DNA from: Actinoplanes palleronii
GTDB taxonomy: Bacteria; Actinomycetota; Actinomycetes; Mycobacteriales; Micromonosporaceae
NCBI RefSeq assembly: GCF_016862315.1
Contig: NZ_BOMS01000143.1
Coordinates: 1 to 53,059 of the forward strand
Direction of reading: 5' to 3'
DNA: 53,059 nucleotides
In this document: positions 7,390-14,833 of the stretch, piece by piece
Layout of the letters: each line of letters begins with the position of its first letter
Position numbering within the stretch: position 1 is the stretch's first letter
Program-made: the position numbers and the translations under genes
The notes under the pieces: generated by a model
What the model was told of the DNA's origin: nothing
Databases searched by the model: none
The model's input: only the letters and a program-made list of their open reading frames with translations

Positions 7390-7465
7390 ACACTGGCGGC
7401 GGCGGGTTGAGAGTTCGCTGAAGGCGAGGTCGTTCAACGGTTTCTCAGCGTCGCGTCTCTAGCGT
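7390..7465. promoter_or_regulatory. Back-to-back response-regulator-type boxes (glycolipid operon / dedA copy)
   Basis: On the minus strand, TTCAGC-N5-CTCAAC (7422-7406), ten bases, CAGTGT (7395-7390), seven bases, ATG at 7382. On the plus strand, TTCAAC-N5-CTCAGC (7433-7449), ten bases, TAGCGT (7460-7465), six bases, ATG at 7472. The two promoters are arranged symmetrically and have the same internal spacing. Confidence 0.7.
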
Positions 7466-7471
7466 GCCGGC

Positions 7472-7814
7472 ATGCACTCACTGCTCGATCCGCAATCGCT
7501 GATCACCGCCGTCGGCCTGGCCGGCATCCTGGCGATCGTCTTCGCCGAGTCCGGTCTGCTGATCGGGTTCTTCCTGCCCGGCGACTCGCTACTGTTCACC
7601 ACCGGCCTGCTGGTCGCCGGCGGCGTGCTGCTGCACCAGCCGCTCTGGCTGGTGCCTGCTGGTGTCGGTGGCCGCGGTCCTCGGTGATCAGGGCGGCTGC
7701 CTGCGGCTGTTCAAACAGCAGAATGTGGCCCGGGCCGGCGTGTTCTTCGAGCGGTACGGCGCCCGGTCGCTGGTGCTGGCCCGGCGCGCCCAACCCGCTG
7801 CCGCCAGGCGATAG
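7472..7814 (+). pseudogene. Broken DedA-family gene
   Basis: The first 60 codons match the start of the intact DedA protein at 26170-26784 (VGLAGILAIVFAESGLLIGF, then LPGDSLLF, then LHQPLWLV). After LWLV a one-base insertion shifts the frame. The original frame resumes as LLVSVAAVLGDQ, then jumps to LRLFKQQNV, missing about 15 residues of the GRRFGPALF region. After RYGARSLVLARR the sequence is unrelated and stops at 7812-7814. The last third, with the conserved Arg-rich amphipathic helix, is gone. The promoter, including the regulator box, is still intact. Confidence 0.85.
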
Positions 7815-7826
7815 ACGCCCGCGTGC

Positions 7827-8510
7827 TCAGCCCTCCTCGGCCAGGCGGTAACCGGCGCCGCGGACCGTCTCGATCGCGGTGCGGCCGAACGGGTGGTCGA
7901 TCTTCTTGCGCAGGTAGCCGACGTAGACCTCGACGATGTTCGGGTCGCCGTCGAAGTGCGCGTCCCAGACGTTCTCGATGATCGCGGTCTTGGTCATCGC
8001 CTGGCCCCGGTGCCGCATCAGGAACTCCAGCAGGGCGAACTCGCGCGGGGTCACCGCGATCGGCTGGTCCCCGCGCAGCACCCGGCGCTCGGCCGGATCC
8101 AGGCTCAGGTCACCGGCGCGCAGCACGGCGGGGCGTTCCGGCGCGCCCCGCCGGATCAGCGCCCGCAACCGGGCGATCAACACCACGAACGAGAACGGCT
8201 TGATCAGGTAGTCGTCCGCGCCCAGGTCGAACGCGTCGGCCTGGTCGTAGTCGCCGTCCTTGGCGGTCAGCATCAGGATCGGCGTCCACACCTCACGGGT
8301 GCGCAGCTGGCGGCACACCTCGTAGCCGTTCAGCCCGGGCAGCATGATGTCGAGCAGGATCGCGTCGTAGGTGCCGTGCGGGCGCTCGGTGGCCGTCCAC
8401 AGCCCCTCGGCCCCGTCGTGGACCAGGTCGACCGTGAACCCCTCCTGGGTGAGCCCGTCCCGGATCGTCTCCGCCATGGCCACCTCGTCCTCCACCACCA
8501 GCACCCGCAT
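7827..8510 (-). CDS. OmpR/PhoB-family response regulator
   Basis: A 227-residue two-component response regulator. The receiver domain (residues 1-115) has the acidic pocket VVEDE, phospho-acceptor Asp54 (LLDIMLPG), Thr82 and Lys104 (YLIKPF). The winged-helix domain (about 130-225) ends with the typical VYVGYLRKKID and ETVRGAGYRL. GGAGAGG lies eight bases before the ATG at 8510; a GTG at 8531 is also in frame. It is divergent from its histidine kinase gene. TTCAGC repeats face both ways between them, so it probably controls itself and, through the same box, many nearby envelope genes. Confidence 0.93.
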   Translation of the reverse strand: MRVLVVEDEVAMAETIRDGLTQEGFTVDLVHDGAEGLWTATERPHGTYDAILLDIMLPGLNGYEVCRQLRTREVWTPILMLTAKDGDYDQADAFDLGADDYLIKPFSFVVLIARLRALIRRGAPERPAVLRAGDLSLDPAERRVLRGDQPIAVTPREFALLEFLMRHRGQAMTKTAIIENVWDAHFDGDPNIVEVYVGYLRKKIDHPFGRTAIETVRGAGYRLAEEG

Positions 8511-8540
8511 CCGACCGCCTCTCCGTGTCACCGACCCGGC

Positions 8541-8613
8541 AGGCTGCTCGCCGGCCGCTGAAAAACCGCTGAAGACCTCTTTCAGGCCGCCTTCAGCAAG
8601 CCGCCGATACCGT
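8541..8613. promoter_or_regulatory. Facing response-regulator boxes between regulator and kinase genes
   Basis: On the minus strand, TTCAGC-N5-TTCAGC (8573-8557) is followed after ten bases by CAGCCT (8546-8541), upstream of the regulator gene. On the plus strand, TTCAGG-N5-TTCAGC (8581-8597) is followed after ten bases by TACCGT (8608-8613) and, seven bases later, the kinase ATG at 8621. This fits autoregulation by the encoded OmpR-type protein. These sites define the motif used for the other boxes. Confidence 0.75.
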
Positions 8614-8620
8614 GACCGAC

Positions 8621-10213
8621 ATGCTCCAATTGTTACGGCGGCGGCTCGGTGTGCGGATGCGGTCCGCGATCGCGGCCGGCATCGTTGTCATCGTCGCGTC
8701 CCTCGGGGTCGGCGCGATCCTGCTGGTCACCGCGCGGGGCATCCTGCTCGACAACGTCACCACCGCCGCGAACGACCGGGCCGCCCAGGTGACCAGCGCG
8801 CTCACCTCGGGCAACACCGGCGCCCTCGAGGTGGCGTTGCGGACCTCGGGCGCCGGCCGCAGCCTGGCCCAGGTGCTGACCACCGGCGGCGAGGTGGTCG
8901 GCGCGTCCACCGCGATCGAGGGCGCTGCGGCGATGTCCGCGCTGCGCCCGGCGGTCGGCCGCCGGCTGACCGAGACGAAGGATCTGCGCCTGGGCGAGGG
9001 GGAGCCGTGGCGGATCCTGGCGATCGGGGTCGACAGCCCATCCGGCAAGCGGGTCGTGCTGGTCGCCGAGTCGATGGACGCGGTCGCGGACAGCACCGAG
9101 GCGATCCTGACCGCCATGCTGCTGGGTCTGCCGGTGCTGGCCGTGGTGGTCGGTGTCGCCACGTTCCTGTTCGTCGGGCGCACGCTGCGCCCGGTCGAGG
9201 CGATGCGCCGGCAGGCCGCGACGATCACCGCGACGAACCTGCACGCCCGGCTGCCGCTGCCGGCCGCCGATGACGAGATCGCCGCGCTCGCCACCACGAT
9301 GAACACCATGCTGGACCGGATCGAGACGTCCGCCGCGGCCCAGCGCCGGTTCGTCTCGGACGCCAGCCACGAGCTGCGCAGCCCGCTCACCACGATCCGC
9401 GCCAACGCCGACCTGCTGGCCGGCGCGGTCCGCAAGCGACCGGCCGCGGTCGAGGAATGGGTGGGCGGGGCCCGGAACCGGTCAGGCGCGGCCGGGGAAG
9501 CGATCGGGGAAGAGGTGGGTGCGGCCGGGGAAGAAGCGGTCGCGGTCCGGAATCGATCAGGCGCCGCCGGGGAGGAGGCGGGTGGGGTCCGGTGCCCGGC
9601 GGGCCCGGCTGAGGACGAGAGTGGTGCGGCGAGCGCGGAGCGGGACGACGCAGCCGAGCGGTCGGCTCGCAGCATTGAACGGATCCGGGCCGAGAGTGCG
9701 CGGATGTCGCGGCTGGTCGAGGATCTGCTGCTGCTCGCCCGGGTGGACGACCAGCCGGCGCCGCCGCGCCACGAGGACGTCGACCTGGACGACCTGGTCT
9801 TCGCCGAGCGGGAACGGGTCGGCCTGGAACACCCCGGGCTGCGGATCGAGGGCGGCGTCTCGCCGGTGCGGGTGGTCGGCGACCCCGACCAGCTCACCCG
9901 GGTGCTGCGCAACCTGGTCGACAACACCGTCCGGCACGCCCGCGGTCGGGTCACCATCGGCGTCGGCGCCCGGGACGGGCACGGCGAGATCGTGGTCGGC
10001 AACGACGGCCCGGCGATCCCGGCTGCCGACCGGGAACGGATCTTCGACCGGTTCGTCCGGCTCGACGACAGCCGCTCCCGCGAGGGTGGCGGCGCCGGGC
10101 TCGGCCTGGCGATCGCCCGCGAGATCATCACCGCCCACCAGGGCACGCTCACCGTCGACGACCTTGCCGAGGGTGCCGCCATGCGGGTCCGGCTCCCGGT
10201 AGGGCCGCAGTGA
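8621..10213 (+). CDS. Sensor histidine kinase with an insertion in its dimerisation hairpin
   Basis: A 530-residue membrane kinase. TM1 (about 16-37) and TM2 (about 163-185) flank an extracytoplasmic sensor of about 125 residues, followed by HAMP (to about 235), HisKA with His250 (SHELRSPLTTIR), and HATPase with NLVDNTVRHA, VGNDGPAIP and GAGLGLAIA. Between the two HisKA helices lies an extra segment of about 80 residues, rich in Gly, Ala, Glu and Arg, with the repeated unit RNRSGAAGE. A GTG at 8612 is in frame but overlaps the -10 TACCGT, so I use the ATG at 8621. It is divergent from its response regulator. It probably senses envelope state. Confidence 0.9.
   Translation: MLQLLRRRLGVRMRSAIAAGIVVIVASLGVGAILLVTARGILLDNVTTAANDRAAQVTSALTSGNTGALEVALRTSGAGRSLAQVLTTGGEVVGASTAIEGAAAMSALRPAVGRRLTETKDLRLGEGEPWRILAIGVDSPSGKRVVLVAESMDAVADSTEAILTAMLLGLPVLAVVVGVATFLFVGRTLRPVEAMRRQAATITATNLHARLPLPAADDEIAALATTMNTMLDRIETSAAAQRRFVSDASHELRSPLTTIRANADLLAGAVRKRPAAVEEWVGGARNRSGAAGEAIGEEVGAAGEEAVAVRNRSGAAGEEAGGVRCPAGPAEDESGAASAERDDAAERSARSIERIRAESARMSRLVEDLLLLARVDDQPAPPRHEDVDLDDLVFAERERVGLEHPGLRIEGGVSPVRVVGDPDQLTRVLRNLVDNTVRHARGRVTIGVGARDGHGEIVVGNDGPAIPAADRERIFDRFVRLDDSRSREGGGAGLGLAIAREIITAHQGTLTVDDLAEGAAMRVRLPVGPQ
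9472..9573 (+). repeat. 27-base repeat in the HisKA insertion
   Basis: Two 27-base units, 9472-9498 and 9547-9573, match at 24 positions and are in the same reading frame, 75 bases apart. Each encodes RNRSGAAG. They lie in the extra segment between the two helices of the kinase dimerisation domain. Confidence 0.7.
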
Positions 10214-10229
10214 CTCCGGGAGCCGGGCA

Positions 10230-10253
10230 CCTACAAATTGTAGGGGATAGGGT
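10230..10253 (+). promoter_or_regulatory. CCTACAnnnTGTAGG palindrome, copy 2, with -10
   Basis: CCTACAA-A-TTGTAGG (10230-10244) is a perfect 15-base palindrome. TAGGGT (10248-10253) follows four bases after its end and the ATG lies six bases beyond that, so the palindrome occupies the spacer and -35 of a leaderless promoter. Occupancy should repress the PAP2 gene. Confidence 0.7.
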
Positions 10254-10259
10254 CGGGCT

Positions 10260-10949
10260 ATGACAGTGCAGACACGCGACCACCCGGCCTTCGCCTCGAC
10301 CGTGATCGGCCCACCGGCGGCCGCGTTTGTGCTGCTGGCCATGGCGGTGGCCGGACGGGCCGGCCCGCTGATCAGTTTCGACACCGTCGTCAGTGCGCAC
10401 GCGCACGCCGTGGCCCTGGCCCACCCGCTCTGGCGTTCGGTCATGCTGGCGGTGACGGCAACCGGCAGCACCGCGGTGATCGCCCCGCTCGGCGCGCTCG
10501 GCTGTTTGATCCTGCTGGCCACCGGCCGGTGGCGGCAGGCGGTGTTCGCCGCCGCCGCGTTGGTGGTGACCCCGCTGGCCCGGCTCGCGGTGCTGGCGCT
10601 GATCGCCCGCCCGCGCCCGGTCGACCAGCTGGCCCCGGCCGCGAACTACTCGTTCCCGTCCGGGCACAGCGCCGCCTCGGCCACGGCGGCGCTGGTCCTG
10701 GTGCTGGTCTGCTGGCCGCTGCTGCGCCGCCGGGGCCGGATCCTGCTGGCGGTGCTGGCCGGGGCGTGGGCGGTCGCGGTCGGGGTGAGCCGGGTGGCGC
10801 TGGTCGTGCACTGGCCCACCGACGTGGACGGCGCCTGGCTGTTCACCGTGGCCATGGTGCTGACCGTGGGCCTGGTGGTCCGCCGGACGCTCGGCCCGGC
10901 GGATCAGCGCGGGCGCAGCGCGGCGTGGATCAGCTCGCCCGGGGCGTAG
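10260..10949 (+). CDS. PAP2-family phosphatase (second copy)
   Basis: A 229-residue polytopic membrane protein with six hydrophobic segments and full PAP2 motifs: LIARPRPV (C1), FPSGHSAAS (C2, catalytic His) and SRVALVVHWPTD (C3, nucleophile His and Asp). It is more like the longer phosphatidylglycerol/undecaprenyl diphosphatase group than the 188-residue PAP2 protein at 2961. It probably removes phosphate from lipid phosphates or diphosphates on the outer face. It is leaderless (TAGGGT, six bases, ATG) behind a CCTACAnnnTGTAGG palindrome. It follows the histidine kinase by 46 bases but has its own promoter. Confidence 0.88.
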   Translation: MTVQTRDHPAFASTVIGPPAAAFVLLAMAVAGRAGPLISFDTVVSAHAHAVALAHPLWRSVMLAVTATGSTAVIAPLGALGCLILLATGRWRQAVFAAAALVVTPLARLAVLALIARPRPVDQLAPAANYSFPSGHSAASATAALVLVLVCWPLLRRRGRILLAVLAGAWAVAVGVSRVALVVHWPTDVDGAWLFTVAMVLTVGLVVRRTLGPADQRGRSAAWISSPGA

Positions 10950-11007
10950 ACCGCCTCGCGGTCCAGGCCAGGAACACCGCGAGCCCGAGCGGGCATCGCG
11001 CCGGTCC

Positions 11008-12621
11008 TCAGTATCGGAAGCCCCGGACCAGTTCCCGCAGGTCGCTGGACATCCGGGCCACCGTGGCGATCTGGCCCTGCGACTGCACCACCTCGGCCTC
11101 CGCCTGCCGGGCGCTGCCGGCCACGCCGGTGATCGTGGCGGCGATCCGGGCGCTCGCCTCGGCGGCCTCGGCCACGCTGCGCCCCATCTCGCCGGTCGTC
11201 GCGGTCTGCTCCTCGACGGCCGCGGCGATCGCTCCCTGGTAGTCGTTGATCTCGTTGATCACCTCGCCGATCCGGCCGATCGCGGCGGCTGCCTCGGAGC
11301 TGGTGGACTGGATCGCGCCGATCCGGCGGGCGATGTCGTCGGTGGCCGCCGCGGTCTGCTGGGCGAGGTCCTTGACCTCTCCGGCGACCACGGCGAAGCC
11401 CTTGCCCAGTTCGCCGGCCCGGGCCGCCTCGATCGTCGCGTTCAGTGCCAGCAGGTTGGTCTGCTCGGCGATCATCGTGATCGTCTTCAGGACCTGCTCG
11501 ATGTCGGCGGAGCTCTGACCCAACTGCTCGATCGTGGCCGTGGTGCCGGTGACGATGGCGACGGCGTCGCTGGCCACCGCCGCGGCCTGGCCGGCGCTGC
11601 GGGCGATCTCGCTGATCGCGGCGGTCATCTCACTGGCGCCCGCGGTGACCGTGCTGATGCTGTGCGAGGCGCTGTCGGCGTCGCCGGACACCGTGCTGAA
11701 CTGGGTGGCCAGGTCGCTGACCCGATGCGAGATCTGGTCGCTGCTGGTGGCGAGGTGATCGGCGGCACCGCCCAGGGTGTCGGCCGACTCGACGATGGTG
11801 CCGACCGTGTGCCGCAGTGCGGTGTTCGCGGCGACCAGTGCCGCCCCCATCTGGCCCAGCTCGTCCCGGCCGGAGACACCGGGGTCACCGGTGAGATCAC
11901 CGGCGGCCAGGTCGCTGAGCACTCCGCGGACCCGCAGCAGCGGCCCGACGACCACCCGGGCGACGAGCACACCGATCACCAGGGCGACCACGATCACCAC
12001 CAGCGAGATGATCACCATGATGGTGCGCTGCCGGCTCTGCTCCGCCGCCGCGGTGACCTTGGTCTGTTCGCCGGCGGTGCCCTCGGACGCGGCGAGCTCG
12101 TCCAGGGCCGCGCCGAACTGCTTGTTCGCGGCGTCCAGCGCGCCGCCCGAGGCGATCAGCGCCTGGCCGCGGGCGGTGTTCCCGGCGCGGGCGAGCGGCA
12201 CGAACTGCTTGTCGCGGACCTCGCGCCACTGACTCAGGCCCGCCTGTGCCTGGGTGATCAGGGCGGTCCGGGCGGCGTCCAGGGTGCCGTGGTCGCTGAC
12301 GTACGCGGTGATCGCGTCGTCGGCGGCCGCATCGGTTTCGGTCATCTTGGTGATGACGGCTTCCTGGGCCTGCCCCGGCGGCAGGATCAGCACATCGCGG
12401 ATCTCCACCCGGGAGTCACCCTGCATGTCGCGCAACGTGACCAGGTCGTTGAGCGGCCGGGCGACCTGGTCGTACATCACCTGGGTGCGTTTGCCCTCGG
12501 CGGAGAGCGCGGCCAGCCCGGACCAGGCGACCACGGCGATGCCGATCGCCGCCAGCACGACCGGGGCCAGCACCTTCACCTGGACCGAGACATCCGCTAC
12601 CCACGAACGTGTCCGGCTCAT
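11008..12621 (-). CDS. Methyl-accepting chemotaxis protein
   Basis: A 537-residue chemoreceptor. TM1 (about 20-42) is followed by an extracellular helical four-helix-bundle sensor, TM2 (about 200-222), a HAMP domain, and a long cytoplasmic coiled coil with the conserved hairpin tip EQTNLLALNATIEAARAGE. It would signal to a CheA/CheW array, none of which is coded here. The frame opens with a GTG at 12648, but the ATG at 12621 follows a strong GGGAGGGG site, so I use that. No flagellar or che genes are nearby. A chemoreceptor fits a zoospore-forming actinomycete. Confidence 0.9.
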   Translation of the reverse strand: MSRTRSWVADVSVQVKVLAPVVLAAIGIAVVAWSGLAALSAEGKRTQVMYDQVARPLNDLVTLRDMQGDSRVEIRDVLILPPGQAQEAVITKMTETDAAADDAITAYVSDHGTLDAARTALITQAQAGLSQWREVRDKQFVPLARAGNTARGQALIASGGALDAANKQFGAALDELAASEGTAGEQTKVTAAAEQSRQRTIMVIISLVVIVVALVIGVLVARVVVGPLLRVRGVLSDLAAGDLTGDPGVSGRDELGQMGAALVAANTALRHTVGTIVESADTLGGAADHLATSSDQISHRVSDLATQFSTVSGDADSASHSISTVTAGASEMTAAISEIARSAGQAAAVASDAVAIVTGTTATIEQLGQSSADIEQVLKTITMIAEQTNLLALNATIEAARAGELGKGFAVVAGEVKDLAQQTAAATDDIARRIGAIQSTSSEAAAAIGRIGEVINEINDYQGAIAAAVEEQTATTGEMGRSVAEAAEASARIAATITGVAGSARQAEAEVVQSQGQIATVARMSSDLRELVRGFRY

Positions 12622-12736
12622 GTCGTCCCCTCCCGCCTGCTCCGTCACCTGTCGTCAGGATGCAGTGCCGGGTGCCGCGACTCACCCGGTTCCGGGTATT
12701 GGGGCCTGTTTCGCGGCGGTAGTCAGACGGCGAACG

Positions 12737-13108
12737 TCATGCCGAGCGGCCGGCCTCGGCGAGCAGCGCCCGCAGGACCGCGGCGTCGGACGCGTCCAGC
12801 CCGGCGGCGAACTGCTGCAGCGTGGCGTGCCGATCGGTGCCGGCCGGCAGCGCCGCCCGCATCTGCGCCGCGGCGGCCGTCGCGGCGTCCTCGGCCGGCC
12901 AGTACTCGTGGCCGCGCCCGGCCCGGCGCCGCTGCGCCTGACCCTTCTCGTGCAGCCGGATCAGGATCGTCTGCACGGTGTTGTACGCGAGGTCGTCCCC
13001 GACCTCCTGCTGCACCTGGGCGGCCGTCATCGGCGCGCCCGCCGCCCACAGCGCGGCCATCACGGCCGCCTCGAGCGCTCCGGGCCGCCGCCTGTCCTTC
13101 GTGACCAT
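12737..13108 (-). CDS. BlaI/MecI/CopY-family transcriptional repressor
   Basis: A 123-residue regulator. The winged helix is typical of the family: LEAAVMAALWAAGAPMTAAQ, VQQEV, then YNTVQTILIRLHEKG and GRGHEYWPA. The C-terminal dimerisation helices are present. GGAGG lies six bases before the ATG. In the classic system BlaI is cleaved by the membrane sensor BlaR, but no M56 peptidase gene is adjacent, so this is an orphan. Known family operators have TACA/TGTA half-sites. The three CCTACAnnnTGTAGG palindromes in this window resemble these, with one extra central base. Its own promoter has no such site. Confidence 0.88.
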   Translation of the reverse strand: MVTKDRRRPGALEAAVMAALWAAGAPMTAAQVQQEVGDDLAYNTVQTILIRLHEKGQAQRRRAGRGHEYWPAEDAATAAAAQMRAALPAGTDRHATLQQFAAGLDASDAAVLRALLAEAGRSA

Positions 13109-13169
13109 CCTGACCTCCGCGGCCAGGATATCGGCACACCGGTATCCGTGAATGACCGTGAATGCCGGA

Positions 13170-14633
13170 TCATGGGGTGGTGCGCAGGTAGAGCGCCATC
13201 GTGCCGTTCTTCACCGTCCACAGCCCGGCGCGCCGGAACCGGTCGTGCAGCAGTCGCCGCAGGTCGGGCCGGGTGGCGACCGGATCGGCGAAGCGGCCGT
13301 TGGCGACCAGCCAGATCCGGTCGGTGCCGGCGAGCCGGGTGACCGGGTCGGTGTGCTCGGCGGCGGTGAGGGTCGCGGTCTGCGCCGCGCTCCGGCGCAG
13401 CAGGACGTCCTGCGGGCGGCCGCGGTCGGCGCGCAGGTAGTAGTCGAGCCCGGCGCGCATCGTGCGGCCGCGCTGGAACACGATGGCGTCGCCGGGCTGC
13501 TGTCCGCGTTCGATCACGGCGGCCAGCGTGCGGTAGTCGCTGCCGTTCTTGATCGTCGGTCGCCGGACCGCGAGCTGCCCCGGCACCGCGGCCATGGCGA
13601 GGACCGTCAGGGCCAGCAGGCTGCCGCGCCGGCTCCGGTACAGGCCCGCCGCCGCGACGATGGCCGCCGGCAGCAGGATGAACAGCAGGTACCGGTTCAC
13701 CCAGAACGAGACGCCGGCGAACGCGGCCGCGCAGATCAGCGCGGCCGGCAGCAGCGCGACGGCCGCCATCTCGACGACCGGCCTGGACGGCCGGATCAGG
13801 GCCAGCCCGAGCAGCCCGAGCAGCAGCCAGGCCACCTCGGGTGAGCCGGCCAGCAGCCCCGGGAACGAATAGACGGCGCCCAGGGTCATCGGTGGCATCC
13901 AGTGCAGCTGGGTGTCCCGCTGCTGCAGACCCCACCAGATCAGCGGCGCGACCACCACGACCGTGGCCAGCACCGCGGCGCACCACGGCAGCCAGCGCCG
14001 CCACTCGCCCCGGTACCGGACCAGCAGCACCGTGGCGTGCCCGGCCAGCGCCGACAGCGCCACCAGGCTGAACAGCCCCAGTACCGCGATCGCCGCGGCA
14101 TAGGCCGTCCATCGGCCGACCCCGGGCCGCTCCACCGCGTGATGGAGCAACAGCAGCGCCAAGATCGAAAAGAGGCAGGCTATCGCGTACGGGCGGGCCT
14201 CGGCCGCGTACCGGGAGATGTTCGGCACCAGGCACAACAACCCGCCGGCCAGGGTGCCCGCCGCCGGGCCGAACAGGCGCGCGCCGAGCGCCCCGGTCAG
14301 CGCGGCCGCCCCCGCCATCGCCAGGATCGACGGCAGCCGCAGGCTCAGCACCGAGTCGCCGCACAGCTGGATCCAGGCGTGCATCGACAGGTAGTACGCC
14401 CCGAACACCGCGTCGAGGTGGTGGATCAGCTGCCAGATCTGCCCCACCGAGCGGTGCGCCACGTCGGCGGTGGCGATCTCGTCCCAGCTCAGGACGGTCC
14501 GGGTCGGCCGGATCAACCCGATCACCAGCATGTCCACGCCGGGCCCGGCGATCGGCAGCCACCGCCGGGCGCTCCGGTTCGCCGTCACGGCGCGGACGGT
14601 GGCGCCACCGGGCCGGTCGAGGGTGATCGTCAT
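13170..14633 (-). CDS. GT-C fold glycosyltransferase, ArnT/PMT (GT39/GT83)-like
   Basis: A 487-residue polytopic membrane protein with about ten to twelve transmembrane segments and a soluble C-terminal domain of about 130 residues. The first extracytoplasmic loop carries SWDEIATADVAHRS with the acidic pair typical of GT-C enzymes, and RYAAEARPYA follows later. These enzymes take sugars from polyprenyl-phosphate donors and work on the outer face. Acceptor and sugar are unknown. The frame extends to 14804, but the ATG at 14633 lies six bases after AACGGT. That hexamer lies ten bases after a CTCAGC-N5-TTCAGG box, the arrangement seen at other regulon members. Confidence 0.85.
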   Translation of the reverse strand: MTITLDRPGGATVRAVTANRSARRWLPIAGPGVDMLVIGLIRPTRTVLSWDEIATADVAHRSVGQIWQLIHHLDAVFGAYYLSMHAWIQLCGDSVLSLRLPSILAMAGAAALTGALGARLFGPAAGTLAGGLLCLVPNISRYAAEARPYAIACLFSILALLLLHHAVERPGVGRWTAYAAAIAVLGLFSLVALSALAGHATVLLVRYRGEWRRWLPWCAAVLATVVVVAPLIWWGLQQRDTQLHWMPPMTLGAVYSFPGLLAGSPEVAWLLLGLLGLALIRPSRPVVEMAAVALLPAALICAAAFAGVSFWVNRYLLFILLPAAIVAAAGLYRSRRGSLLALTVLAMAAVPGQLAVRRPTIKNGSDYRTLAAVIERGQQPGDAIVFQRGRTMRAGLDYYLRADRGRPQDVLLRRSAAQTATLTAAEHTDPVTRLAGTDRIWLVANGRFADPVATRPDLRRLLHDRFRRAGLWTVKNGTMALYLRTTP

Positions 14634-14639
14634 CCGCTC

Positions 14640-14672
14640 ACCGTTCCGGCCCGCCCCTGAACCGATGCTGAG
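14640..14672 (-). promoter_or_regulatory. Response-regulator-type box of the GT-C gene
   Basis: On the minus strand, CTCAGC-N5-TTCAGG (14672-14656), ten bases, AACGGT (14645-14640), six bases, ATG at 14633. The spacings are identical to the promoters at 2961 and 7472. Confidence 0.65.
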
Positions 14673-14833
14673 AACGTCACCCGACCCCGCCTCCCCGTTC
14701 TGTCGCCGCCTCGGCTCACGGCGGCGATGGCGGCGAGCGTGCCACACCGGGACCACCCGCCCGCGGCACCGACGGTCCACGCCCCGGCCGCGATGGCGGT
14801 CCACCGGGTTTGCCCGGCACCTAGGCTGGGGGA

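Noticed and set aside
12737..13108. Assigning the BlaI-type protein as the binder of the CCTACAnnnTGTAGG palindromes
   Set aside because: It is plausible, but known sites have a two-base centre and the gene's own promoter lacks the palindrome, so I keep it as a hypothesis only.
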